A stretch of DNA of 64,000 nt from contig JACSYO010001315.1 in the NCBI GenBank assembly GCA_016806645.1, forward strand, positions 595,501 through 659,500, written 5' to 3'. This DNA is from Ophiodon elongatus. Lineage: Eukaryota > Chordata > Actinopteri > Perciformes > Hexagrammidae. Both the position numbers and the translations under genes were made by a program. A model generated the notes under the pieces. The model was not told the origin of the DNA. It saw only the letters and a program-made list of their open reading frames with translations, and did not search any database. Positions 1 through 9,238 of this stretch are shown piece after piece (positions within the stretch are counted from its first letter, which is position 1; the number at the start of each line of letters is the position of its first letter).

Positions 1-1147
1 CTCTAGTCCACAGAAGGCATGCTCCAACAGAAGATGGGTCTCTGCACTGATGCCTGCATGGAAGAGAGAAATACTGTCACATCATCATCGTACAGGGAGT
101 ACTCAGCCCCTTTAACCTACCATATGTGTGCAACTCATTTCTGACTGAGTAGATTTGCATTTCACTTCATTATCCCTCCGGTGCCGATATGACCCCGTAA
201 GCCTGATTGCATCCTGCATGGCCACAAAAATCAATGCCAACTAAGGCTATGGGTCTCGGCCACAACTTGCTCGCCCAACGCAATAAATCGCATGGAAGCG
301 TTGAAATGTTTTCGTCAGCTGAAGAAACCAGCATGTCACAATACACACCGTGTTCCGACCATTCGTCCCACAGATGCCGGGTGTCCTCATCGTGATGTTC
401 ACGGTGGTCATGGTGATCTGGGTCTGTGTTGATCAACAAAACACACACACACAAATCATGAGTAAGTGTAGTCGTTCTCTGGGTGAGGTCAAGTAACTAA
501 CAGAGAAGCGACATGATTACGTGAATGAATGAAGACAGCACGGAAAGGATTAAGAGAAAGAAGACGGGACACAAACAGGAAATGAGAGTTAGGGGAAAGA
601 GCAGGCAGCTGTTTTGGTCAGAGCGTTTAAAAACACAACATTTCACGAGACTAATAAGCAAGCTGGCCTATAGTATTCATCCTGTGTCTTCAGATTAAAA
701 ATTAAATTCAAAGGTTGCATTTGCATGTGCAAAAGCAATATGTGTACTGGTGTGAAATGGATAATAAGAATTAGAATAAGAGTAAAAAAGAATGAACATG
801 GAGGATGAAAATTCAAAGAAAATAAATGTTTCTTACTTATATACTGTATATATATCGATGGTAAAAGACTGCGTACCATTTGAGTGATGCAATAGCATCA
901 GTTTGAGTTCCCTGAAGGCTTGGGTGAGGTTTTCCAGCTGGTCATGAAGGTGGATATTCTCCTCTATCAGTGCATGAATTGTATCCTGCAGTTCAAAGCT
1001 CTGACTTTGCAGGACCAGCAGAGTCAAGGGCATGAAGACAAGCACTGGCCTCAGTCCCCTCATAGCGTCCTCCACAGCCTCGATCACATCTTCAGACGCC
1101 AAGCCATCCCTCCAACAGGTTACGTCTCCATCCTGTGTTAAAGACAT
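1..1147 (-). CDS. Uncharacterised small membrane-anchored or secreted coiled-coil protein, 3' end outside the window
   Basis: I do not recognise this gene. Three exons join in phase on the minus strand: 1147-877 (start ATG at 1147-1145; the acceptor of this exon is at 1155), 423-349, and 53-1 (continues off the edge). Exon 1 encodes 90 residues: about 30 polar residues, one hydrophobic segment (roughly residues 31-48, beginning MRGLRPVLVF) and then a heptad-like stretch (ELQDTIHALIEEN...LENLTQAFRELKLMLL) that looks like a short coiled coil. The 75-nt exon 2 is phase 1-1 and encodes a His/Asp/Glu-rich segment (DPDHHDHREHHDEDTRHLWDE). The hydrophobic segment could be a type II membrane anchor, or a signal peptide if translation starts at the internal Met 29. 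A longer version of exon 2, ending at a stop near 171, is open if the donor at 348 is not used. The exon structure is inferred from splice signals only. Confidence 0.5.
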
Positions 1148-1159
1148 GGGCTCCACTGC

Positions 1160-2195
1160 AGAAATGATTGCTGCAGCATACTCTCTATCAGCTTAAACTC
1201 AAGGGGAGGTGACAACAGTTTATTTCTTTCCAAAGCCATGTGTGGAAAGCTGCCAGTGGGCTGCTTTAAAATCTATCCAATGTTTCCACCTCAGTGGTTA
1301 CCGTGACAAAAGCAACAAGCCCTGTTTGCTTCAGTATAAGCTACTGTTTTAAACTAATGATGTGTAAACAAAGAAAATAAATGTTTAGTGTTGAGTTTTT
1401 CAGGTATTTGTGTAAAATACAGTCCAAAACATTTGGGTAAAAAGGGAAGCTATGTGCCAACTGGGTGCACATATAACCAAAGCACAGGCATCCTCCTGTT
1501 CGATTAGTTGCAGCTCATTTCTGTCACATGTCGTACAGCATGCACATCATCACCAGGGAAACATCAGGCCAGTGAGGTCAAGAGGATAGTACCTTAGGAC
1601 TTGGATGCAATTAGATTCCCTCAATAATTGTGGATATCAGCTGATCTTAAACAGCCTCTAGAGTTGCCGAGATAATTTAGCAGAGGGCACAAGGGCACAG
1701 CAGACGAAGGTCAGTAAAGCCGAGCGCCCACTTACTGACATATTTGTAGCCACAACAGCTACATTTGTTTTAAGTTTTGGAAAAAGCACATGCCTCAAAA
1801 GCAAGTATAATAGTAATATTTACAACAGAGGCCCGTTTCCTGTTGTTATATGGAGTTGTACTGGTTATAAGGCATTAACTGTTCAAAGGCTGTTATTATC
1901 TTCATTACATTTCCAGCTTACTTTTCCAAATTGGACCACAAAATACAAAATCCATGACTTAATCCTTCATTGATCATAATGTGTGATGTTAGCAGGAAGT
2001 TTGGCTCTTTTACACTCTCCCAAAATATCAGTAACTATGACAATTATGCATAAAGAAATCCATGGGAATAACTTGATTCATTACCTTACCAAATAACTAG
2101 TCAGATATCTGCCAAATCCTTCACAATAGAAACACAGATGTAGTAAGTATCAAGTTAAGACGCAGGATAAAGTGGTGTTTTTTTTCCAAACAGGA
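1160..2195. other. Intergenic spacer
   Basis: This stretch lies between the start exon of the left-edge gene and the 3' end of rpl28. I see no coding exon or recognisable RNA gene. It must hold the promoter or upstream exons of the left-edge gene, but I could not place a transcription start. Confidence 0.4.
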
Positions 2196-2202
2196 AGCTT
2201 TT

Positions 2203-2216
2203 ATTTATTTATCATG
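2203..2216 (-). terminator. rpl28 polyadenylation signal
   Basis: The plus-strand segment around 2203-2216 reads as AATAAA on the minus strand (overlapping copies), 13-26 bases downstream of the rpl28 stop codon. This implies a very short 3' UTR, normal for ribosomal protein genes. Confidence 0.75.
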
Positions 2217-2228
2217 TGTATCATCAGT

Positions 2229-3675
2229 TTATGCTGTCTTGGCAGCCCTGGTGCGCTTCTTCTTGACCACAACAGGCTTCTGGCTCTTCAGAATGGCACT
2301 GGCACGACGCAGGGCAGCCTGGGGAAACAAATGAGACTCAAATTATGTTCCTGAAAGCTTGGAAATATAAAACTACAAATTAAGAAGGACCATCATACAA
2401 ATAAGAATTTTAGTGTCTAAAATCACAAATTAAGCTCACCATGCGCAGGTCCTTCCTGTACTTATTCTTGCGAATGATGTGCCTCAGGCTGTTGAGGGTG
2501 GCACGAGAGTTCTTGTTGATGGTGATCTTCTCGTAAGAGTTGGCAGGTTTGTGCTGGCCTGTGCAGCAAGAAAACAAAGTAGATGTTCCAATGTTACCAC
2601 ATTAGCTGTAACGATCCACGAACAAAAAAAGAACCTGAGACCGCATAAAGTCTGAGGTTACATAAATCCTCTTTCTTAAAGTGCAGTGCTCATCTGCGCC
2701 ACATGTCTTGTCCTTACAGATCAGTCTATGTTATCTGAATCCAGAGATAAATAAATTGGATAGCCATAATTTAGATTTCAGTGTCCTAAAACAGTCAATT
2801 GGATTTCTTGACTTTCTGCAATTCAGAGCATCAGCAACTATTTGAATAATTTGGAAGTAAGCACACTTGTTTCAAGGAAGCATCAGTATATCACAAAAAA
2901 AAGTAGCTGCTGTCCCTTAAAAATGCCACCGATATATTAAATATCCTAGTGTGTTGTTGACATTCATTAACAGCAGCAGTCAGGTTGTACAATGTACATT
3001 CAGACTTTTAATTCAAAAGGACAATGAAAACCATGTGAGTCTCAGGGAAAGACACTTTTATGTCATGCAATAAATCACTTGTTTTACAGACACAAGAAGC
3101 GTTGGAAGATGTGGAATTGTGTCAAATGTTTACCTGCACGCTTCTTCAGCACTACGACGACTCCCTTGCCATCGGCAGCTGGCTGCACGCCGACAGTCTT
3201 CTTGTGCACCAAACCATTGAAGCGGAACGAGTTCTTGGACTTCAGGTTGTTGGACTCCTGTCACATGAATACATTTAAGTCAGATAACCCCACTGGACAG
3301 CTTGTGTTGGTAATACACAGACAAACCAGTCCCATCATATCATATCCTGTAAGCTACAGGACCCACACTGAGCACCTACAGCGTACAGTATTACAGCAGT
3401 TTGTAGGCTTTGCTTATGCATGTTTGCATGCAATAACTGCAGAGCCCCTCCTTCACTACCTCATTGTCCTGTTGGCCCATACTACACTGTACATAAATAG
3501 CACACTCAAAAATGGCTTCCCTTTTTGGGAACACTCAAATCCCTGGTTAGGACTCATATGTGTTGTGAGGTCTGAGCAGTGTGACTGTACTCACAGTGCT
3601 GTAGGTCTGTCCGTTCCTCTTGATGAGGAAGCTGGAGCAGTTCCTGATGACCATCCACTGCAAATGGGACGACAT
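2229..3675 (-). CDS. rpl28: 60S ribosomal protein L28 (eL28)
   Basis: This is the complete gene for a eukaryote-specific protein of the large ribosomal subunit. Coding exons on the minus strand are 3675-3595, 3257-3134, 2558-2440 and 2318-2229, all with GT/AG introns in phase, giving 137 aa, the same length as human RPL28. The start MSSHLQWMVIRNCSSFLIKR is the conserved eL28 N-terminus, and the C-terminus is basic (KKKRTRAAKTA). The exon carrying the ATG begins at 3682, so a non-coding first exon is required; a good donor at 4235 follows a pyrimidine-rich segment (4241-4252 read on the minus strand). That is consistent with the 5' terminal oligopyrimidine start typical of ribosomal protein genes. 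A polyadenylation signal lies just after the stop. No snoRNA was evident in the introns. Confidence 0.97.
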
Positions 3676-4234
3676 GATGAACCTGGACAAAAAAAGACAG
3701 AAGTTATTTAAACAAAGCCCATCTGAGAGCAGCTTTAAGAAGCGGTTAGAGGTACAGCCATTAGATACTTGCAACTGACGGGCGTCATTTGTTTGCTACC
3801 ATTTTAAATAACTATCAACTTGACGTGTTCACTTTGGTTTCACGATTCTTAAATTAGCCAACAGTTAAGTTGAGGAATTATTGAATAAGTATTGGGAAAT
3901 ATTATATTGTGTGTATTAAACGGTATCACTGATATCAAGACAGTACAGCGCAGTTGTTACATTGAGGCAGTTGTTACATTGAGGCACAGTTAGCTAAAGT
4001 TAGCTCAAAGCTCAGCGCAGGGGGCTGATGGAGCACGACGAGGCCTAACGTGGAAGACGTGCTCACTAATGTATCTTTCCATTCCTAGATTATTACAGGA
4101 CATTTCATTCCACATGGGATACAAAACAATCCCCACAACAATAATATCGTACTTTTTGAGGGTAAATACAAGTGTGAAGACACAATAAATACAGTTTAGT
4201 GAGTGGCTGCTAGCCGCCGAGGCGACCACGTTAC

Positions 4235-4280
4235 CTTTTAGCGGAGGAAGAGGACCGGAGAGACCGGAAACCGCTTTACG
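4235..4280 (-). promoter_or_regulatory. rpl28: rpl28 non-coding first exon and TOP-like start region
   Basis: On the minus strand a pyrimidine-rich run (CTCTTCCTCCGC, 4252-4241) is followed by AAAAG and a donor GTAACG at 4234. This fits a short non-coding first exon beginning with a 5' TOP motif. A second pyrimidine run lies a few bases upstream, so the exact start base is uncertain. Exon 1 would join the acceptor at 3683. Confidence 0.6.
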
Positions 4281-4859
4281 GAGCCTCTATCACAGATCAC
4301 TGCGCACCGACAGGTACTCTTTTATGAAGCATTCGCCATCGTACACACATGTTATCCGATTTTAAACGTATAATGAATCGTCACCATCATCTGTAGAGTA
4401 ATACTAATATTCTTATTATGACACTAGAGCATATTAAATGTAATTTGATCAAGTACTATATATCCGCAAGCCCGGCGGAGGGAGATGTCTTCATCGCACT
4501 TGGTCAAAACCTGACGTCATTATTGCGCGCCGCGTGTTTACAGACAGCCGTCAAAAATATATTTTCAAATCTCAGCTGTTTTACCCCTAAAACGAGTCAT
4601 AATTTAGCTGATGACATGGGTGCACGTGGAGGATACGCACAGAGTAAAGTAGACTAATCTATTAGTAAAATCTGCATTTTTGGATGCAGATTTTGTGAAG
4701 TGTTATGTAGATGGTGCCTGAATGTTGATGTGATTGGAAGCTGTAAACCAAAAAAAGTTGTCAGAGGTCAAAGTCTTCTGTAAAAACGGCTCATTATAAA
4801 GTTACAGTATGGTGTAACATGGCACCTGCAAGCAGTGTCTTCAGGTGAGAAGTGAAAAC
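4280..4859. promoter_or_regulatory. Divergent promoter interval between rpl28 and the triple-MLLE gene
   Basis: The two genes are transcribed away from each other with about 600 bp between the rpl28 start region and the MLLE-gene ATG. The interval contains a perfect palindromic CRE (TGACGTCA, 4512-4519) directly followed by a GC-rich element (TTGCGCGCCGCG, about 4523-4534) resembling an E2F/NRF-type site. No TATA box is obvious. Sharing of the promoter is inferred from layout. Confidence 0.5.
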
Positions 4860-6704
4860 ATGGAGGCAGCAGAAGATCTGGAGACACTTGGTGAGAAACT
4901 GTACACTCTGATTTACCCCAAACATAAAGAGAATGCTGGAAAGCTCACAGGTGAGGTGAACTGCATGGCACGTTGTTTGATTTAACTTTGATAATACAAA
5001 ATAAAATCAAAGTTCCCACGCCTGTGTATGTGTCCCAGGTATGCTGCTGGAGTTGCCAGGTCCTGTCCTGAGTCAGATGGTGCAGGACAAGGCCACGCTG
5101 ACCGCAGGCCTGGAGAAAGCCCTCCGAGCCCTGCAGATGGCACAGCAGCACAGGTACAGCAATGGGCATGGGGTTGCCAAACCTGATCTCCTCCCTCCAT
5201 CATACAGTCTGGTCTTAGTTTGTGGGTTCTCATAAGTCGTCATTTCTGAGCCAGATGTATTCACAGCAGAGGAGTGAGGTAGTGTTTAGATGCAGAAGGA
5301 CCAAATCATTCGACAGTCTGAAGAAATGTCTTCATGAGGGTAGGTTTGCCCATGAAGGCAACATCAGCAGTGTATTATTTTGGTAACAAGGAACAGTTGA
5401 TAGATGTGAATGTGTGTCAGAGTCTTAAAAATGGCACACCATGGAATTTAATGTATGTTAGTGTCAAAAAACGTTCAAAGTGTGCATTAACATGTGACTG
5501 AACCTCTTTGCAGCAAGGTGCCACGTAAGGACGACGATGACGTGTCTGTGTCTTCCGACTCTCTGGGAGAGCAGCTGTTTGAGCTGGTGGATGTTTACAA
5601 CACCGGCCACTCCCAGAAAATCACAGGTAGGCAACCAGTTCTGTGTGACTCCACAAACACCGAATATTAGACATGAAGCAACATCAGCCTGTTGGCATTG
5701 CCATTGACATTGTGAGCATGTTGCCATGCTAGTGTCAGCATTTAATGCTGCTCAAAGCACTGCTGTGCCTAAGTGCAGCCTCACAGAGCAGCTAGAATGG
5801 ATGTGGACTCTTAGTCTCATTATCATTTTGATATGCAAATACATTTATGAGCAACTAGTGTGTAATGCATACTTTGCTATGACTTGTTATGACTTTGTTT
5901 CGACATACTATACTATGACTTTTTCTGACATTTTAATGACATACAATATACCATGACTTTTTTTTAATCACATTTATATGACATACTATACTATTACATT
6001 TTTTACGTCTTTTGTTTTGTGACATACTAAATAATTTGCTGTTCTTCAACAGGAATGCTTCTGGAGCAGCACAAAGAGGCCGTTTTAAATCTTCTTTCGG
6101 ACCCCAAACTGCTGGAAGAGCAGGTGAACTTTGCCCTGAAGACACTTACGGAGTATGTGACTCATTTCGGTTTATTGCGAGTGAAATCTACAAAATTAAA
6201 GGTCAAAAAGAACCAATTTTTGTTGTGATAAATTACAGTTAAAACACTGTTTGAAATAATGTTCCTGCTGCCTCCCTCCAGGCAGAACATGGAGGAGACA
6301 GACATTAGTGACACGTCAGACGCTGACGACACGGAGAGGCTCGGAGAGAAGATCTTCTCACTGGTGGAAGAGCTGGATCCTCTTCATGCAAATGACATTA
6401 CAGGTGACCTGATACTCTGTAGTGGCATTCCCTGTAAACATCATTGATCTTATAGATCGAAAATCTTAGGAAGTTTATCATCTTTATTATGTTATAGGCC
6501 TGGTAAGACATGGATATAGGATAAATGTTTATAACACTAATAATACTTTGCTTCTATTCCTCTGCATCTATTTGTGCAGGTATGCTGCTGGAGATGGACC
6601 CGGCTGCTCTCCAACAGCTGCTCAGTGACCACACGATGCTGGAGGTTGCTGTTCAGAAAGCACAAGCAGCACTGGACACTCCAAATCAAACTCTCTCTAC
6701 TTGA
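4860..6704 (+). CDS. Triple-MLLE (PABC) domain protein, without RRMs
   Basis: The exons 4860-4950, 5039-5153, 5514-5626, 6053-6152, 6282-6403 and 6580-6704 join in phase to give 221 aa. The protein is three copies of the MLLE domain found at the C-terminus of poly(A)-binding protein and in UBR5. Each copy has an LGE-K/Q-L/I-Y/F helix followed by TGMLLE. Approximate residues are 10-58 (LGEKLYTLIYPKH...KLTGMLLEL), 86-139 (LGEQLFELVD...KITGMLLEQ) and 160-214 (LGEKIFSLVEELD...DITGMLLEM). The linkers are acidic and serine-rich (KDDDDVSVSSDS; MEETDISDTSDADDTE). MLLE domains bind PAM2 peptides in translation and deadenylation factors, so a scaffold or competitor for PAM2 proteins is a reasonable inference. 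No RRM exons fit in the 600 bp upstream. The ATG has a good context (AAAACATGG). I do not know an established name for this gene. Confidence 0.85.
5690..5812. repeat. Fragment of a teleost interspersed repeat
   Basis: In intron 3 of the MLLE gene, text such as GTGAGCATGTTGCCATGC, CACTGCTGTGCCTAAGTGCA and CCTCACAGAGCAGCTAG matches, from memory, the 3' part of a very abundant fish repeat. A longer relative is at 29505-29965. Confidence 0.65.
5868..6030. repeat. Degenerate tandem repeat with unit like GACATACTATACTATGACTTTT
   Basis: Three to four imperfect copies of an AT-rich unit of roughly 35-50 bases, each containing GACATACTATACTATGACTTT or close variants, occupy intron 3 up to about 20 bases before exon 4 of the MLLE gene. 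Confidence 0.65.
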
Positions 6705-6746
6705 CCAGAAGAGCATAGCGACATTTCACACACAGAATAAGACATT

Positions 6747-6752
6747 AATAAA
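6747..6752 (+). terminator. Polyadenylation signal of the triple-MLLE gene
   Basis: AATAAA lies 43 bases after the TGA stop (6702-6704), giving a short 3' UTR and marking the gene as compact and complete. Confidence 0.7.
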
Positions 6753-6754
6753 GG

Positions 6755-7755
6755 AATGACTCTGATGAGCTCCGGTCATATGATGCTGGGAAGAGCGGGC
6801 ACATCCCTTTAGGAGACCATAGTAATGCATTGTACCTATATAAGCAGCTATCTTTGTTTTATACTCATTGTTGAGTTGACTGTGGGGAGTCCAAGTTTGA
6901 CTAAACTTACTGTAAATAATTGAAAAGTCTAGTTAGCCCAAATTGATATGGACCCTTTCGAATATGGGTGCTCACTTTACCACAGGATTGTCTTGCTCAG
7001 ATAAACGGACTGAGCATAAGTGCCAGTGTCCAATTCTACAACATTTATGCACCGATGTTGCTCCATCCGGGAGCCGAGCTTCCGCACAAGACATCATAAT
7101 CATTGTTGCTTGATGAAAATGTTTACAGCAAGAGAGGATTTACTTGCAAGTCTGTCAAAGTGAAGATTTTTAAGTGTTGCCAACAGTCTATGCTATGACA
7201 ATTTAGTTTTTGTACTGTACATAATGATGCAAGTGTAAATTGATGAAATGTTGTCGCTCAGAGAAAATAAGTCAGATTATATATAAAACGAAGAACTATG
7301 CGTTTGCATTGCGTTACCATGTATATTAGGTAGAAATTAAATGCTAACCTATAAATCAAACCTGTAAATCCCCTCAATCACCATTCACAACATTTAATCG
7401 ATTACATATCTGAATTTGAAATACACTGAGGGGAAAATGTCACACCATAGAAGATATGTCTTGATCCGTCTCTCCTGCACACTGCAGTAATTCTTTTTTT
7501 TGTTAGATCTGTCAGCTTTGATATAATTTATTATTGATCATATTGGAGCTATTTTCCATCATATCTGTATTACTAGTTGTGCAGGAAAATGTGGCAGCTC
7601 CACAGGTTACTCCCAACTGACTCAGGTACACATGCTTGCCAAAAGCATTGGAGATTTAACACATTTCTAAATATTTAATTTATGATAGTCACTTTATTTT
7701 AAAACACAAAATCCTGTAAGGAATAAAACCAATAGACAGTTCTTTCAAAGTGCTA
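6755..7755. other. Convergent intergenic spacer
   Basis: AT-rich sequence between the 3' ends of the MLLE gene (plus) and sec16a (minus). I see no ORF, RNA gene or clear repeat in it. Confidence 0.5.
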
Positions 7756-7774
7756 CAGAGCGCAAAAAAATAAC

Positions 7775-7780
7775 TTTATT
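7775..7780 (-). terminator. sec16a polyadenylation signal
   Basis: TTTATT on the plus strand equals AATAAA on the minus strand. It is followed downstream by sequence compatible with cleavage near 7755-7760. Placed by position and motif only. Confidence 0.55.
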
Positions 7781-8144
7781 ACCATTTCGTTTTCACCTTC
7801 TGTATTCACTGTTTTATGTCAAGAATTTTACATGAGGAACTCTAAAACATTGGGCAAAACTATTCCTTCTCTGAAACAAAAGGGGACCTTTTAAAATCAT
7901 AACCGGATGTCTACAAAATCATTGACTCAGGAACATTTAGGACGACAAATAATTGAATTAAAATTCACATCAGCAAAATTTAAAAGTATTTAGAGCACAA
8001 TTAACTCTCAATTCACAATTTAGATAAAGATTTATTTGTCTGCAGAAGCGGCCAATACAAACGATCAGTAAATGAATCCGCGTCATCTCTGGGGAGTCAT
8101 AACTGCATTTCTTCAAGGCGATCAGAAAAAAAATAGTTGCTCTC

Positions 8145-8172
8145 CACACATACACACGCACACACGCACACA

Positions 8173-8229
<57 letters not shown>
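8145..8229. repeat. (CA)n microsatellite in the sec16a 3' UTR
   Basis: About 85 bases of CA dinucleotides, with CG interruptions at the left end. In the sec16a transcript this is a long UG repeat. Confidence 0.95.
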
Positions 8230-8231
<2 letters not shown>

Positions 8232-9238
8232 TTATGCCTACAGCTCATAAATACAATCAATCTGATATACAAATATTTGGATAGATTTCTTTTTAGCGAC
8301 ATTTAAAACAGTTTTAATCCCAATTCCTGCTGTTCTGAAGACCCTCCACTCGTTTCAGTGAGTCAAATTTCTCAGAGGAGAAACCGAAGCCTCACTTGGA
8401 CGTAAGACCCCGACACATCTTTAAAGTCAAGAGATGTTGACGGGCGGGAGGACATTGAAATAAATATCTGAAACGAGCAGCATCCAAAACACTGCAGACT
8501 GTCTTTCCTGTTTCATCAAACATCTTTCCTTTACTGGAGGGCGACTGAGGGAAAGCAAACAACACAGCAGACAATGCACTATTGACACGATTCATTCTCA
8601 CACGACACGTCATCTCCAGTAGACAGAAGGACACCGAAGAGCTGCAAATGCACATACAAGTCCATAAATGTGAAATTAAAAAAAGGTGCCACTTTCTATC
8701 CATCACACATACAATCAATCGATCAAACGGGGACATTTGGACTTTAGACACAAAGGGAAACCTAAAACGGGACCTGGGGTGATCATTCTGTTAACAGTGT
8801 TAGATTTGAAGAGCAACATTTTTTTTTTTTTATTGTACACAAACATACAGTATGTGTATGAATGCATCCATGTTTTAGCTTCTATGTACGTATGTGTTAA
8901 AACCCATTACACAACTGTCTGTTTTCTGTTTGGATCCAAGAAAAAAAAAAAAAAAGAAAAAGCCCTTCCAGAAAACACGGTGCCCGATAAAAAATACACC
9001 AGTGACCATTACTGAACCAAAGAAATAGATGAAAGAGTGGTTAAGTGGTGGGACAAAGATCTACATGATGGAGACTGATTAGGTTCTTCTTAGGTGCGGG
9101 TAAAAAAGAGAAAAGAAAAGAAAACCAAAAAAAAAGGTCCAGGCAGAGAGCAGTGTGTCCATGTGCTTCATTTACTTCCAAGTAGGATATCACTCTATCC
9201 AACAAGTCTGTTTACACAATCTCTCTGCAAGACGATGT

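Larger units (their letters stand above)
7756..9238 (-). other. sec16a: sec16a 3' UTR
   Basis: About 1.48 kb from the TAA stop (9241-9239) to a minus-strand AATAAA at 7780-7775. It contains a long (UG)n tract in the mRNA sense (8145-8229 on the plus strand reads (CA)n) and A-rich runs near 8940-8960 and 9100-9140. No ORF of note. Confidence 0.7.

Noticed and set aside
3079..3711. 210-aa plus-strand ORF
   Set aside because: It is antisense to rpl28 exons and introns, which have full protein and splice support on the other strand.
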